Shown one piece after another: positions 1-4,888 of a DNA stretch of 5,031 nt (positions within the stretch are counted from its first letter, which is position 1; the number at the start of each line of letters is the position of its first letter). This DNA is from Gammaproteobacteria bacterium (lineage in GTDB: Bacteria > Pseudomonadota > Gammaproteobacteria > Steroidobacterales > Steroidobacteraceae), in assembly GCA_030040235.1 (NCBI GenBank), contig JASHUC010000338.1, positions 1 through 5,031 on the forward strand, read 5' to 3'. The notes below the pieces were generated by a model. That model was given only the letters and a program-made list of their open reading frames with translations, was not told where the DNA came from and made no database searches. The translations under genes and the position numbers were made by a program.

Positions 1-848
1 GGATGGATGACCTTGGCGCCGAAGTAGGCGAGCTCCATCGCCTCGAGATAGGACAGGGAGTCGATCACCTTCGCATCGGGCACGCGCCGTGGATCGGCGG
101 AGAGCACGCCGTCCACATCGGTCCAGATCTGGATCTCCGAGGCCTCGAGCAGCGTTGCGAAGATCGAGGCGGAGAAGTCGCTGCCGTTGCGCCCGAGCGT
201 CGTCTGCACGCCACGGCGGTTCGAGGCGATGAAGCCGGTGATGATGAGCGTGCCGCTGAACTCGGCATCGACGAGTCGCGCGACATTGCGCTGCGACTCC
301 GGCCACAGGATCGCAGGCCCGAGGGGCCCCCACTCGACCACGATCACGCGGCGCGCATCGAGCCACTGCGTCGGGCCGGCACGCTTGCCCCGGGCCTCGA
401 AGTAGCGGTGGAACAGCTTCGTGGACCAGATCTCTCCGTAGCCTGCGATGAGATCGCGAACGTTGTGAGCGGCCGAGCGCGTGAGCTCGACGGTGTGCAG
501 AATGCCCTCGATGTCGTGGCAGTCGCGGTCGAGCACCGCGATGTAGAGCTGCGCGGCATCGCTGGCGAGCAGCGCTCGGGCGAGCGTGGTGTGCCGCTCA
601 CGTAAGCTGGCGAGCTCGGCCTGATAGCTCGTGTCCTGCTGCTCGGCGAGCGCCACCAGCCGCAGCAGCGCGTCGGTGACCCCCCGACAGGCGGACAGCA
701 CCACCGCGAGCCGCGCCTGCGGCAGCTTCTCGAGAATCTCCGCAACGCGGCCGAAGCAGTCGGCATCGGCGACGCTCGACCCGCCGAATTTGTGGACCAC
801 CCAGGGCGTCAGGGGCGAAGCGGCGGCATCGTGGGTTGGACTGTTCAT
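1..848 (-). CDS. thrA: Aspartokinase, N-terminal part, probably bifunctional aspartokinase/homoserine dehydrogenase (partial)
   Basis: This cytoplasmic enzyme phosphorylates L-aspartate, the first step toward threonine, methionine and lysine. If fused as in ThrA, it also reduces aspartate semialdehyde to homoserine. The visible 282 residues cover most of the amino-acid-kinase domain: KFGGSSVAD at residues 20-28, GYGEIWS in the middle, [10 protein letters not shown] at about 218-227, WTDVDGV then DPRRVPDA, and [18 protein letters not shown] at the edge. The last block closely matches E. coli ThrA (SYQEAMELSYFGAKVLHP). The ACT and homoserine dehydrogenase regions would lie outside the window, so the fusion is inferred. 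The ATG at 848 puts the KFGG motif about 20 residues in. No clear Shine-Dalgarno precedes it, and a GTG at 800, next to the motif, is a weaker alternative. The gene is divergent from the XdhC gene. It could instead be a stand-alone lysC or a metL-type gene. Confidence 0.9.
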   Translation of the reverse strand, partial: MNSPTHDAAASPLTPWVVHKFGGSSVADADCFGRVAEILEKLPQARLAVVLSACRGVTDALLRLVALAEQQDTSYQAELASLRERHTTLARALLASDAAQLYIAVLDRDCHDIEGILHTVELTRSAAHNVRDLIAGYGEIWSTKLFHRYFEARGKRAGPTQWLDARRVIVVEWGPLGPAILWPESQRNVARLVDAEFSGTLIITGFIASNRRGVQTTLGRNGSDFSASIFATLLEASEIQIWTDVDGVLSADPRRVPDAKVIDSLSYLEAMELAYFGAKVIH

Positions 849-880
849 GAAGTAAGCGCAAATCAGGCCGAAAAAGGCCG

Positions 881-912
881 TGCGACTCTACTGACGCAGT
901 CACAGAGTCGCA
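881..912. promoter_or_regulatory. Long palindrome upstream of thrA (operator or leader hairpin)
   Basis: TGCGACTCT (881-889) and AGAGTCGCA (904-912) are perfect 9-bp inverted arms. Inside them TGAC (892-895) and GTCA (899-902) pair around a 3-base loop, leaving only a small ac/c internal loop. It starts 33 bases before the thrA ATG. As RNA from the minus strand it would be a stable hairpin, with TTTTT beginning about 4 bases after the stem, so an attenuator is conceivable. I found no short leader peptide rich in Thr or Ile codons upstream. As DNA it could bind a dimeric regulator. The structure is seen directly; the function is inference. Confidence 0.5.
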
Positions 913-913
913 A
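885..913 (-). promoter_or_regulatory. Candidate thrA promoter inside the palindrome
   Basis: On the minus strand, TTGCGA (913-908) and TAGAGT (890-885) are separated by 17 bases and match sigma70 -35 and -10 boxes at 4 of 6 positions each. Transcription would begin near 878, giving about 30 bases of leader. Both boxes lie in the arms of the 881-912 palindrome, so a bound repressor would block this promoter. The box matches are only moderate. Confidence 0.3.
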
Positions 914-1002
914 CCGAGCAAACAGGGACGCTAACGATCCCGCCGGCTTGAGTCACCGCGCAAGCGGGACGCTCGGCGGCCTGGAGACGATTCGTCCGGC
1001 CA

Positions 1003-1031
1003 TTGTGTCGGCGCGCGTACCTGGATATAAT
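1003..1031 (+). promoter_or_regulatory. Strong sigma70-like promoter for the structured RNA / XdhC operon
   Basis: TTGTGT (1003-1008) and a perfect TATAAT (1026-1031) are separated by exactly 17 bases. An AT-rich -10 box stands out in this GC-rich sequence. Transcription would begin near 1038. A transcript from here carries a leader of about 220 bases before the XdhC start at 1261, or a separate small RNA if it ends early. Confidence 0.65.
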
Positions 1032-1037
1032 TACAGC

Positions 1038-1240
1038 GAGCATGAAGCTCCTACCGCCGAGAGGGTGGGACGTGAAGCGCGTGGAGCGACTGTAAGACCG
1101 GCGGCGCATTGGGTCGGAAAAACCGTAAAGCGCCACAAGGCCGTCGCGATGAAGCGCGAACCGACCAGAAGGTCCGTAAGGACCGGATCACGCGAGCACC
1201 GTCAGGAAAACGGTGTGATGCGGGATCATGGTCGGACTCT
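1038..1240 (+). ncRNA. Structured RNA candidate: XdhC leader or stand-alone HEARO/omega-like RNA
   Basis: Directly after the promoter at 1003-1031 the plus strand holds a series of compatible helices. They are GCTCC/GGAGC (1047-1051 with 1083-1087), GGCGC/GCGCC (1103-1107 with 1130-1134, enclosing CGG-AAAAA-CCG) and TCGCG/CGCGA (1144-1148 with 1155-1159). A closing helix CCGACCA/TGGTCGG (1161-1167 with 1229-1235) encloses two hairpins: GGTCC-GTAA-GGACC with a GNRA-type loop (1171-1184), and GATC...GATC (1186-1189 with 1224-1227) capped by CACCGT/ACGGTG (1197-1202 with 1210-1215). The last domain looks like a three-way junction. The reading frame through here is rich in Arg and Lys and lacks the usual third-position GC pattern. 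Known riboswitch cores for Moco, cobalamin, SAM, FMN and TPP were not recognised. ATGA at 1042-1045 immediately precedes the first helix, the usual left junction of HEARO RNAs, so a mobile-element RNA without its nuclease is possible. There is no U-rich terminator at the 3' end. The class assignment is inference. Confidence 0.5.
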
Positions 1241-1260
1241 AATTGAAGCATAATTTGGGC

Positions 1261-2340
1261 ATGGAAGCCCAGTTGAGCCCGCTGCTGCCGCTCTACCGGC
1301 GCGAGCGAGCGGCCGACAGCGCCTTCGCGCTCGCCATCGTGGTGCACACCAGCGGCTCGACGTACCGCAAGCCCGGCGCACTCATGGCGATCGCAGCCGA
1401 CGGCTCCTACGCGGGGCTGCTCTCGGGCGGATGTCTCGAGGGGGACCTGTGCGAGCACGCCCGCTCGGTGATCGCGACCGGCAAGGCGCACATCGTCACC
1501 TACAACACCGGCGGATCGGACGATGCGCTGTGGGGACTCGGGGTCGGCTGCGAAGGAGCCATGCAGATCCTGCTGCTGCGCGTCGGTCCCGCCGAGGGCT
1601 GGCAGCCGCTCGAGCACCTCGAGAGCGCGCTCGCGGGGCACCGCATGACCGCCGCCGCCGTCGTCGTGGAATCGCGCATGCCGCAATTGGCGGCCGGCCG
1701 CGCGTTCATTCCGGGATCCCGATCGGGCGGCGATCCCGCGCTCGTTGCGGAGGTCGAGGCGCTGCTCGCGCGCGTTGCCCAATCGGGGCGCTCGAGCTGG
1801 CTCGAGTCGAGCGCGCTGCGGATCTTCACCTTCCCGCTCGCCCTCCCGCCCCGGCTACTGCTGCTCGGGGGCGGTCCCGACGCGGCTCCGATCGTCGAGC
1901 TCGCCGCGAGACTCGCCTGGAGAGTCACCGTTTACGATCACCGCCCCGCTTACGCGCAGACGGCGCACTTTCCGGCGGCCGCGCGCGTGGTGCTCGGACG
2001 GCCCGAGGAGCTCGAGCGCAGGCTCGATCTCGGTGCATACGATGCGGCCGTGGTGATGAGTCATCACCTGCCGTCGGATCTCGACTACCTGCGCGTCCTT
2101 GCAGCCGCTCGGATCGGGTACGTGGGGCTTCTCGGGCCGCCTCACCGGCGCGACAGGCTGCTCGGAGATCTCGGAGGGCCTGCCGAATCGCTGCGTGAGC
2201 GCCTGCGGGCCCCGGTCGGGCTCGACCTCGGGGGGCGCAGCCCCGAGGCGATTGCACTCTCGATCGTTGCGGAGATTCACCGCGATCTCAACCGGGGCGC
2301 AGAGCCCACGCGTGTCGCGGAGCGCACGGCCGCAGGGTGA
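1261..2340 (+). CDS. XdhC/CoxI family protein (molybdenum hydroxylase maturation factor)
   Basis: XdhC-family proteins bind the molybdenum cofactor and help sulfurate and insert it into xanthine-dehydrogenase or CO-dehydrogenase-like enzymes. The 359 residues show both family domains. The N-terminal XdhC/CoxI domain has HTSGSTYRKPGA at 29-40 and LSGGCLEGD at 54-62, with Cys58 conserved in the family, then GLGVGCEG. The C-terminal Rossmann-like domain has PRLLLLGGGPDAAP at about 197-210, TVYDHRPAY, VVMSHHLPSDLDYL from about 264 and YVGLLGPPHRRDRLL. The ATG at 1261 gives a normal N-terminus; an in-frame TTG at 1243 would add six residues, and neither has an obvious strong Shine-Dalgarno. The gene is followed by an unknown gene and a MocA-like transferase, the usual functional partner. 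No molybdenum enzyme subunit lies in the window, so the client is unknown. The family call is firm; the client is not. Confidence 0.93.
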   Translation: MEAQLSPLLPLYRRERAADSAFALAIVVHTSGSTYRKPGALMAIAADGSYAGLLSGGCLEGDLCEHARSVIATGKAHIVTYNTGGSDDALWGLGVGCEGAMQILLLRVGPAEGWQPLEHLESALAGHRMTAAAVVVESRMPQLAAGRAFIPGSRSGGDPALVAEVEALLARVAQSGRSSWLESSALRIFTFPLALPPRLLLLGGGPDAAPIVELAARLAWRVTVYDHRPAYAQTAHFPAAARVVLGRPEELERRLDLGAYDAAVVMSHHLPSDLDYLRVLAAARIGYVGLLGPPHRRDRLLGDLGGPAESLRERLRAPVGLDLGGRSPEAIALSIVAEIHRDLNRGAEPTRVAERTAAG

Positions 2341-2368
2341 GCGGCCGCACCGCCAGTTCGGGGCTCTT

Positions 2369-2911
2369 TTGAACGAGGTGCAGCTCCTTCGCCGGCAGAT
2401 CGGACTCGAGCGGCAGCACGGGCGCGAGCTCGTCGCACTCGGCGCCGCGCTCCCGCGCGAGGGAGCGTCCTCGAGCCGCATGCGCTCTGAAATCATTTCA
2501 GAATATACATCAAGAAGTTATGATGATTACATCATGTACTATCTTCTGAGGGAGCAGGCGCGGGCCGCGGCCCACATCCAGCGCATGAGCGCGGCAGGCG
2601 CCCTGACGGACCTCGAGCGCGAAGCGTGCGAGAGCCTCGGGCGTGTGCTCGGCGCAGCCGCGAACGCGGTGGCGAACACGCCAGCGGATGCCCTTGAGGC
2701 GAGCCGCGCAGCTGCCGGCGGGGTCCCGGCCGCACGGGCGGCACTGCTTTGTGAGCTCATCGAGGCGGCCGAGCGGCTCGAGGCGCTCGCCGAGCGCCGC
2801 TATGCGGTCGAGGATTGGCGCCACGTCGCTCGCGTCGATGCGGATTCCATTCTGGAAGAGCACAGGCTCTGGGCCGAGGTTCACCGTGCCTGGCACGCCC
2901 CCGGCCACTGA
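2369..2911 (+). CDS. Hypothetical helical protein between XdhC and MocA-like genes
   Basis: I do not recognise this family. Codons from about 2369 to the stop at 2909-2911 have strong third-position GC except in one patch, which supports real coding. With the TTG at 2369 it is 180 residues; GTG at 2378, ATG at 2480 or ATG at 2534 are alternatives, and no start has a convincing Shine-Dalgarno. The product looks soluble and mostly alpha-helical, rich in Ala, Glu, Arg and Leu, with no signal peptide, membrane segment or metal motif visible. The tail is charged and Trp-containing (WRHVARVDADSILEEHRLW). It begins 28 bases after the XdhC stop and overlaps the next gene by 26 bases, so it is probably co-transcribed and may serve the same maturation pathway. 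Residues from about 40 to 62 are encoded by an AT-rich, Tyr/Ser/Ile-rich island unlike the rest. Confidence 0.6.
   Translation: MNEVQLLRRQIGLERQHGRELVALGAALPREGASSSRMRSEIISEYTSRSYDDYIMYYLLREQARAAAHIQRMSAAGALTDLEREACESLGRVLGAAANAVANTPADALEASRAAAGGVPAARAALLCELIEAAERLEALAERRYAVEDWRHVARVDADSILEEHRLWAEVHRAWHAPGH
2486..2535. repeat. AT-rich island with two inverted repeats
   Basis: TCTGAAA-tca-TTTCAGA (2486-2502) is a perfect 7-bp inverted repeat, and ATGATG-atta-CATCAT (2520-2535) is a perfect 6-bp one. Together they lie in roughly 55 bases with only about 15 G or C, while the flanks are strongly GC-rich. The island stays in frame with the hypothetical gene. It may be an operator/promoter region, a recently acquired segment, or a locally constrained peptide. 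The repeats are seen directly; the function is unknown. Confidence 0.5.
2496..2524 (+). promoter_or_regulatory. Possible internal promoter
   Basis: TATGAT (2519-2524) matches 5 of 6 bases of the -10 consensus. A weak -35 such as TTTCAG (2496-2501, 17-base spacer) lies in the right arm of the first inverted repeat. Initiation near 2531 would permit shorter products from ATG 2534 or separate expression of the nucleotidyltransferase at 2886. Weak evidence. Confidence 0.22.
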
Positions 2912-3488
2912 TTCACCGGCCCTGCACGCGGTGGTACTCGCCGCGGGCGGCTCGAGCCGCTTCGGCTCGCCCAAGCAGCTCGTTCGCGTGTACGGGCATG
3001 CCCTCTTGCACCGGGCGGTCGCAAATGCCGTGGAGGTCGCCGGACGGGCAGTGACGGTGGTGCTCGGTGCCTACGCGTCCGAGCTCGCACCGCTCTTGCG
3101 CCACTCGAGCGCCTCGATCGTCGTGAACCGCGAGTGGCAGGAAGGCATCGCGAGCTCGATTCGTGCGGCGGTCGCGCGGCTGCCAGCGGGCTGCGACGGG
3201 GTGCTGCTCACTCTGGCGGATCAGGCCGCGGTGAGTGTGGACGATCTCACACGGCTCATTGCGGCCTGGCGCAGCGACCCGCGATGCATCGCCGCGTCGC
3301 GCTACGAGGCAACCACCGGTGTGCCGGCCATTTTTCCGCGACCCGACTTCTCCGAGCTCGCGGCGCTGCGCGGCGACCGCGGCGCGCGCGATCTCATTCG
3401 GCGGCACGTGGACCGCACGATCGGCGTCGCCATCGCCAACGCCAGCATCGATATCGACACCCCGGAGGATCTGCTGCGACTGCCGTGA
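2886..3488 (+). CDS. MobA/MocA-like nucleotidyltransferase
   Basis: This is a soluble NTP-transferase of the family that attaches CMP or GMP to the molybdenum cofactor. Next to an XdhC gene, a MocA-type cytidylyltransferase role (making molybdopterin cytosine dinucleotide) is likely. The 200 residues include the signature loop LAAGGSSRFGSPKQL at 18-32, which binds the nucleotide, NREWQEGIASSIRAA at 81-95, LADQ at 110-113 (Asp112 as the expected metal ligand), GVPAIFPRPDFSEL at 145-158, GDRGARDLI at 163-171 and DIDTPEDL at 189-196. All are in family order, and the length is normal. The Pro that usually follows DQ is Ala here. The GTG at 2886 has GAGG six bases upstream and overlaps the previous gene by 26 bases, which suggests coupling; a later GTG at 2931 would cut into the first strand. 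Related non-molybdenum nucleotidyltransferases cannot be excluded. Confidence 0.9.
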   Translation: MPGTPPATDSPALHAVVLAAGGSSRFGSPKQLVRVYGHALLHRAVANAVEVAGRAVTVVLGAYASELAPLLRHSSASIVVNREWQEGIASSIRAAVARLPAGCDGVLLTLADQAAVSVDDLTRLIAAWRSDPRCIAASRYEATTGVPAIFPRPDFSELAALRGDRGARDLIRRHVDRTIGVAIANASIDIDTPEDLLRLP

Positions 3489-3500
3489 GCGGCCGGCAGC

Positions 3501-3524
3501 GGATCGCGAAGGGCTTGCCGATCC
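3501..3524. terminator. Hairpin between convergent genes (possible two-way terminator)
   Basis: GGATCG (3501-3506) and CGATCC (3519-3524) form a perfect 6-bp stem with a 12-base loop. It lies in the 36 bases between the nucleotidyltransferase stop and the lyase stop, which begins at the very next base. There is no T-run on either side, so it is at best a weak or Rho-assisted terminator. Confidence 0.35.
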
Positions 3525-4418
3525 TCAGCGCTGCGCGAAGCGCGCCGCGGCGGCGAGCAGGTGCTGCGCCTGCAGGAGGTGGGGCCGGTCGATCATGCGC
3601 CCGTCGATGCTCGTGACCCCGACCTCCGGAGCGGCGGCAAAGGCTGCCACGATGCGCCGGGCCAGCGCCACCTCACTCTCGCTCGGCGTGAAGGCGGCGT
3701 TGATGGGCTCGATCTGATCCGGATGAATGGCGAGCTTGCCCGTGAAGCCGTCACGGCGTGCCTGCTCGAGCTCGCGCGCAAGTCCCGCCCGATCGGCGAA
3801 GTTGGAATGAATGCCGTCCACCGGCTGCACGCCCGCGGCCACGGCGGCGAGCAGACACAGCGAGCGCGCGAGTTGGAACGTCGGTGTCGGCAGGCCGTCC
3901 GCGGTGACCTTCTCGCGCGCACCGAGGGCCGCGCAGAGATCCTCCGAGCCCCAGGTGAGCCCGGCGAGGCGCGGCGGACATCGCCCCGCTGCGGCAAAGC
4001 TCTCGAGCCGCAGAACCGCCGCGGGCGTCTCGGTGGCGATGGCGAGCAGCCGGGTGGACTGCGGCGCGAGCCCTTCGCGCTGCTCGAGCGCCGCGAGGTA
4101 GTGATGAACCTCGGTCACCTCATCGAGCGATGAAGCCTTTGGCAGCACCACTCCATCAGGGTGCCCGCGCATCACTGCGGCGAGATCCTCGAGAAGCGCG
4201 CCGCTTGCAAGGCCGTTCACTCGCACCCACAGATGCTGAGCGGCACGCTGGGGATGGGCGCGCAAGAAGCCGGCGACCAGGACCCGCGCCACATCGCGCC
4301 GCGGCGGGGCGACCGAGTCCTCGAGATCGAGAATCAGCGCATCGGCGGAGGTGGCAAGGGCCTTCGCCTGCTTGCGCTCGCTGTCGCCGGGGACGAACAG
4401 CCAGGACCGCGCGATCAT
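3525..4418 (-). CDS. CoA ester lyase, CitE-like (HpcH/HpaI aldolase family)
   Basis: Enzymes of this TIM-barrel family cleave 3-hydroxyacyl-CoA thioesters such as citramalyl-CoA, malyl-CoA or methylmalyl-CoA, releasing acetyl- or propionyl-CoA plus pyruvate or glyoxylate. The 297-residue product has [10 protein letters not shown] at 7-16, LDLEDSV at 30-36, WVRVNG at 64-69 (Arg66 as the substrate arginine), VLPKA at 91-95, IATETP at 127-132 and WGSEDL at 156-161; Glu130 and Asp160 are the expected Mg ligands. [14 protein letters not shown] follows near 239-252. The length is typical of stand-alone CitE-like lyases. The start at 4418 places LFVPGD at the N-terminus; the reading frame is open a further 12 residues upstream. 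It overlaps the MaoC stop as ATGA, so translation is probably coupled and the substrate is probably the hydratase product. There is no citrate lyase alpha or gamma subunit nearby, which argues against citrate lyase. The exact substrate is not determinable. Confidence 0.92.
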   Translation of the reverse strand: MIARSWLFVPGDSERKQAKALATSADALILDLEDSVAPPRRDVARVLVAGFLRAHPQRAAQHLWVRVNGLASGALLEDLAAVMRGHPDGVVLPKASSLDEVTEVHHYLAALEQREGLAPQSTRLLAIATETPAAVLRLESFAAAGRCPPRLAGLTWGSEDLCAALGAREKVTADGLPTPTFQLARSLCLLAAVAAGVQPVDGIHSNFADRAGLARELEQARRDGFTGKLAIHPDQIEPINAAFTPSESEVALARRIVAAFAAAPEVGVTSIDGRMIDRPHLLQAQHLLAAAARFAQR

Positions 4419-4867
4419 CCAGGCTTCTTGAGCATCAGCGCCGCGCGCAGGCAATTCGCCACCTCCTCGTTGCGCTGATTGAATGCGCAGTGGCGGAAGG
4501 TGACGATTCCCGCATCGCTCCGCGAGCGGCTCTCGCGCTTGGCGATGACGGTGGTCTCGATGCGCAGCGTGTCACCCACGAGCACGGGCCGCGTAAAGGC
4601 CACCTTCTCCCAGCCGAGATTCGCGATGGTCGTGCCGAGAGTGGTGTCGTAGACGGAAATGCCGACCATCAGACCGAGCGTGAAGACGCTGTTGACGAGC
4701 GGCGCGCCGAACTCGGTCCCCTTGCAGTACTCCGCATCGAGGTGCAAGGCGGCCGGATTCATGGTCAAAGTGGTGAAGAGCAGGTTGTCCGTCTCCGTCA
4801 CGGTCCGATGGACCGGGTGGTCGAAGACCCGTCCCACCTCGAATTGCTCGAAATAAAGTCCCGCCAT
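4415..4867 (-). CDS. MaoC-family hydratase/dehydratase
   Basis: This is a hotdog-fold enoyl-CoA hydratase-type protein of 150 residues, the normal size of a single MaoC domain. [22 protein letters not shown] (first 27 residues) matches the usual N-terminal strand and substrate loop. [18 protein letters not shown] at 37-54 is the family's active-site stretch, followed by PLVNS, then [14 protein letters not shown] with the common GDTL turn. Canonical members read GDxNPxH; here the Asp position is Thr35 and the His42 spacing is stretched (NPAALH). I associate this variant with hydratases acting on branched or dicarboxylic acyl-CoAs such as mesaconyl- or itaconyl-CoA. The ATGA overlap with a CitE-like lyase supports a hydration-then-cleavage pair. 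ATG 4867 starts just before the conserved region, though its Shine-Dalgarno is unusually far away. Confidence 0.88.
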   Translation of the reverse strand: MAGLYFEQFEVGRVFDHPVHRTVTETDNLLFTTLTMNPAALHLDAEYCKGTEFGAPLVNSVFTLGLMVGISVYDTTLGTTIANLGWEKVAFTRPVLVGDTLRIETTVIAKRESRSRSDAGIVTFRHCAFNQRNEEVANCLRAALMLKKPG

Positions 4868-4882
4868 GGCACCGATGATATT

Positions 4883-4888
4883 CCTCCT
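4883..4888 (-). promoter_or_regulatory. Strong Shine-Dalgarno far from the MaoC start
   Basis: AGGAGG on the minus strand (4888-4883) overlaps the upstream gene's TAG stop and lies 15 bases before ATG 4867, longer than usual. In-frame ATC codons at 4879 and 4876 lie 3 and 6 bases from it, so a rare non-AUG start adding 3-4 residues is possible. The ATG remains the simpler choice. Confidence 0.5.

Noticed and set aside
863..880. AGGCCGaaaAAGGCCG repeat between the palindrome and thrA, considered as a terminator
   Set aside because: The possible stem is only GGCC with itself and the T-run lies in the loop on the minus strand, which is not terminator geometry.
939..968. Imperfect inverted repeat CCCG-ccgg-CTTG / CAAG-CGGG
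   Set aside because: The stem needs a 4-base bulge and a 10-base loop; with this GC content it could easily arise by chance, and it has no clear positional meaning.
1064..1078. GGTGGGACGTGAAGC resembles the GGGACGCAAAGC part of GEMM-I (cyclic-di-GMP) riboswitches
   Set aside because: The conserved upstream GGCAAACC segment and the second stem with the tetraloop receptor are not present in the right places, so the likeness is probably chance.
900..1136. Minus-strand open frame of 78 codons upstream of thrA, considered as a leader or small gene
   Set aside because: It runs through the plus-strand promoter and RNA helices, has no Shine-Dalgarno or run of regulatory codons, and resembles no protein I know.
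1038..1240. tmRNA, RNase P RNA, 6S RNA, group I or group II intron
   Set aside because: None of the diagnostic segments were found: no tRNA-like ends, no RNase P GAGGAAAGTCC core, no intron domain V or group I core, and no reverse transcriptase nearby.
792..1253. Open frame of 153 codons on the plus strand
   Set aside because: It begins inside thrA on the opposite strand, crosses the palindrome, the promoter and the structured RNA, is very rich in Arg/Lys/His, and lacks the third-position GC pattern of the real genes here.
3134..3717. Long plus-strand open frames in other phases over the nucleotidyltransferase and lyase
   Set aside because: They are Arg/Ala-rich shadows typical of GC-rich DNA; the overlapping frames carry clear family motifs.
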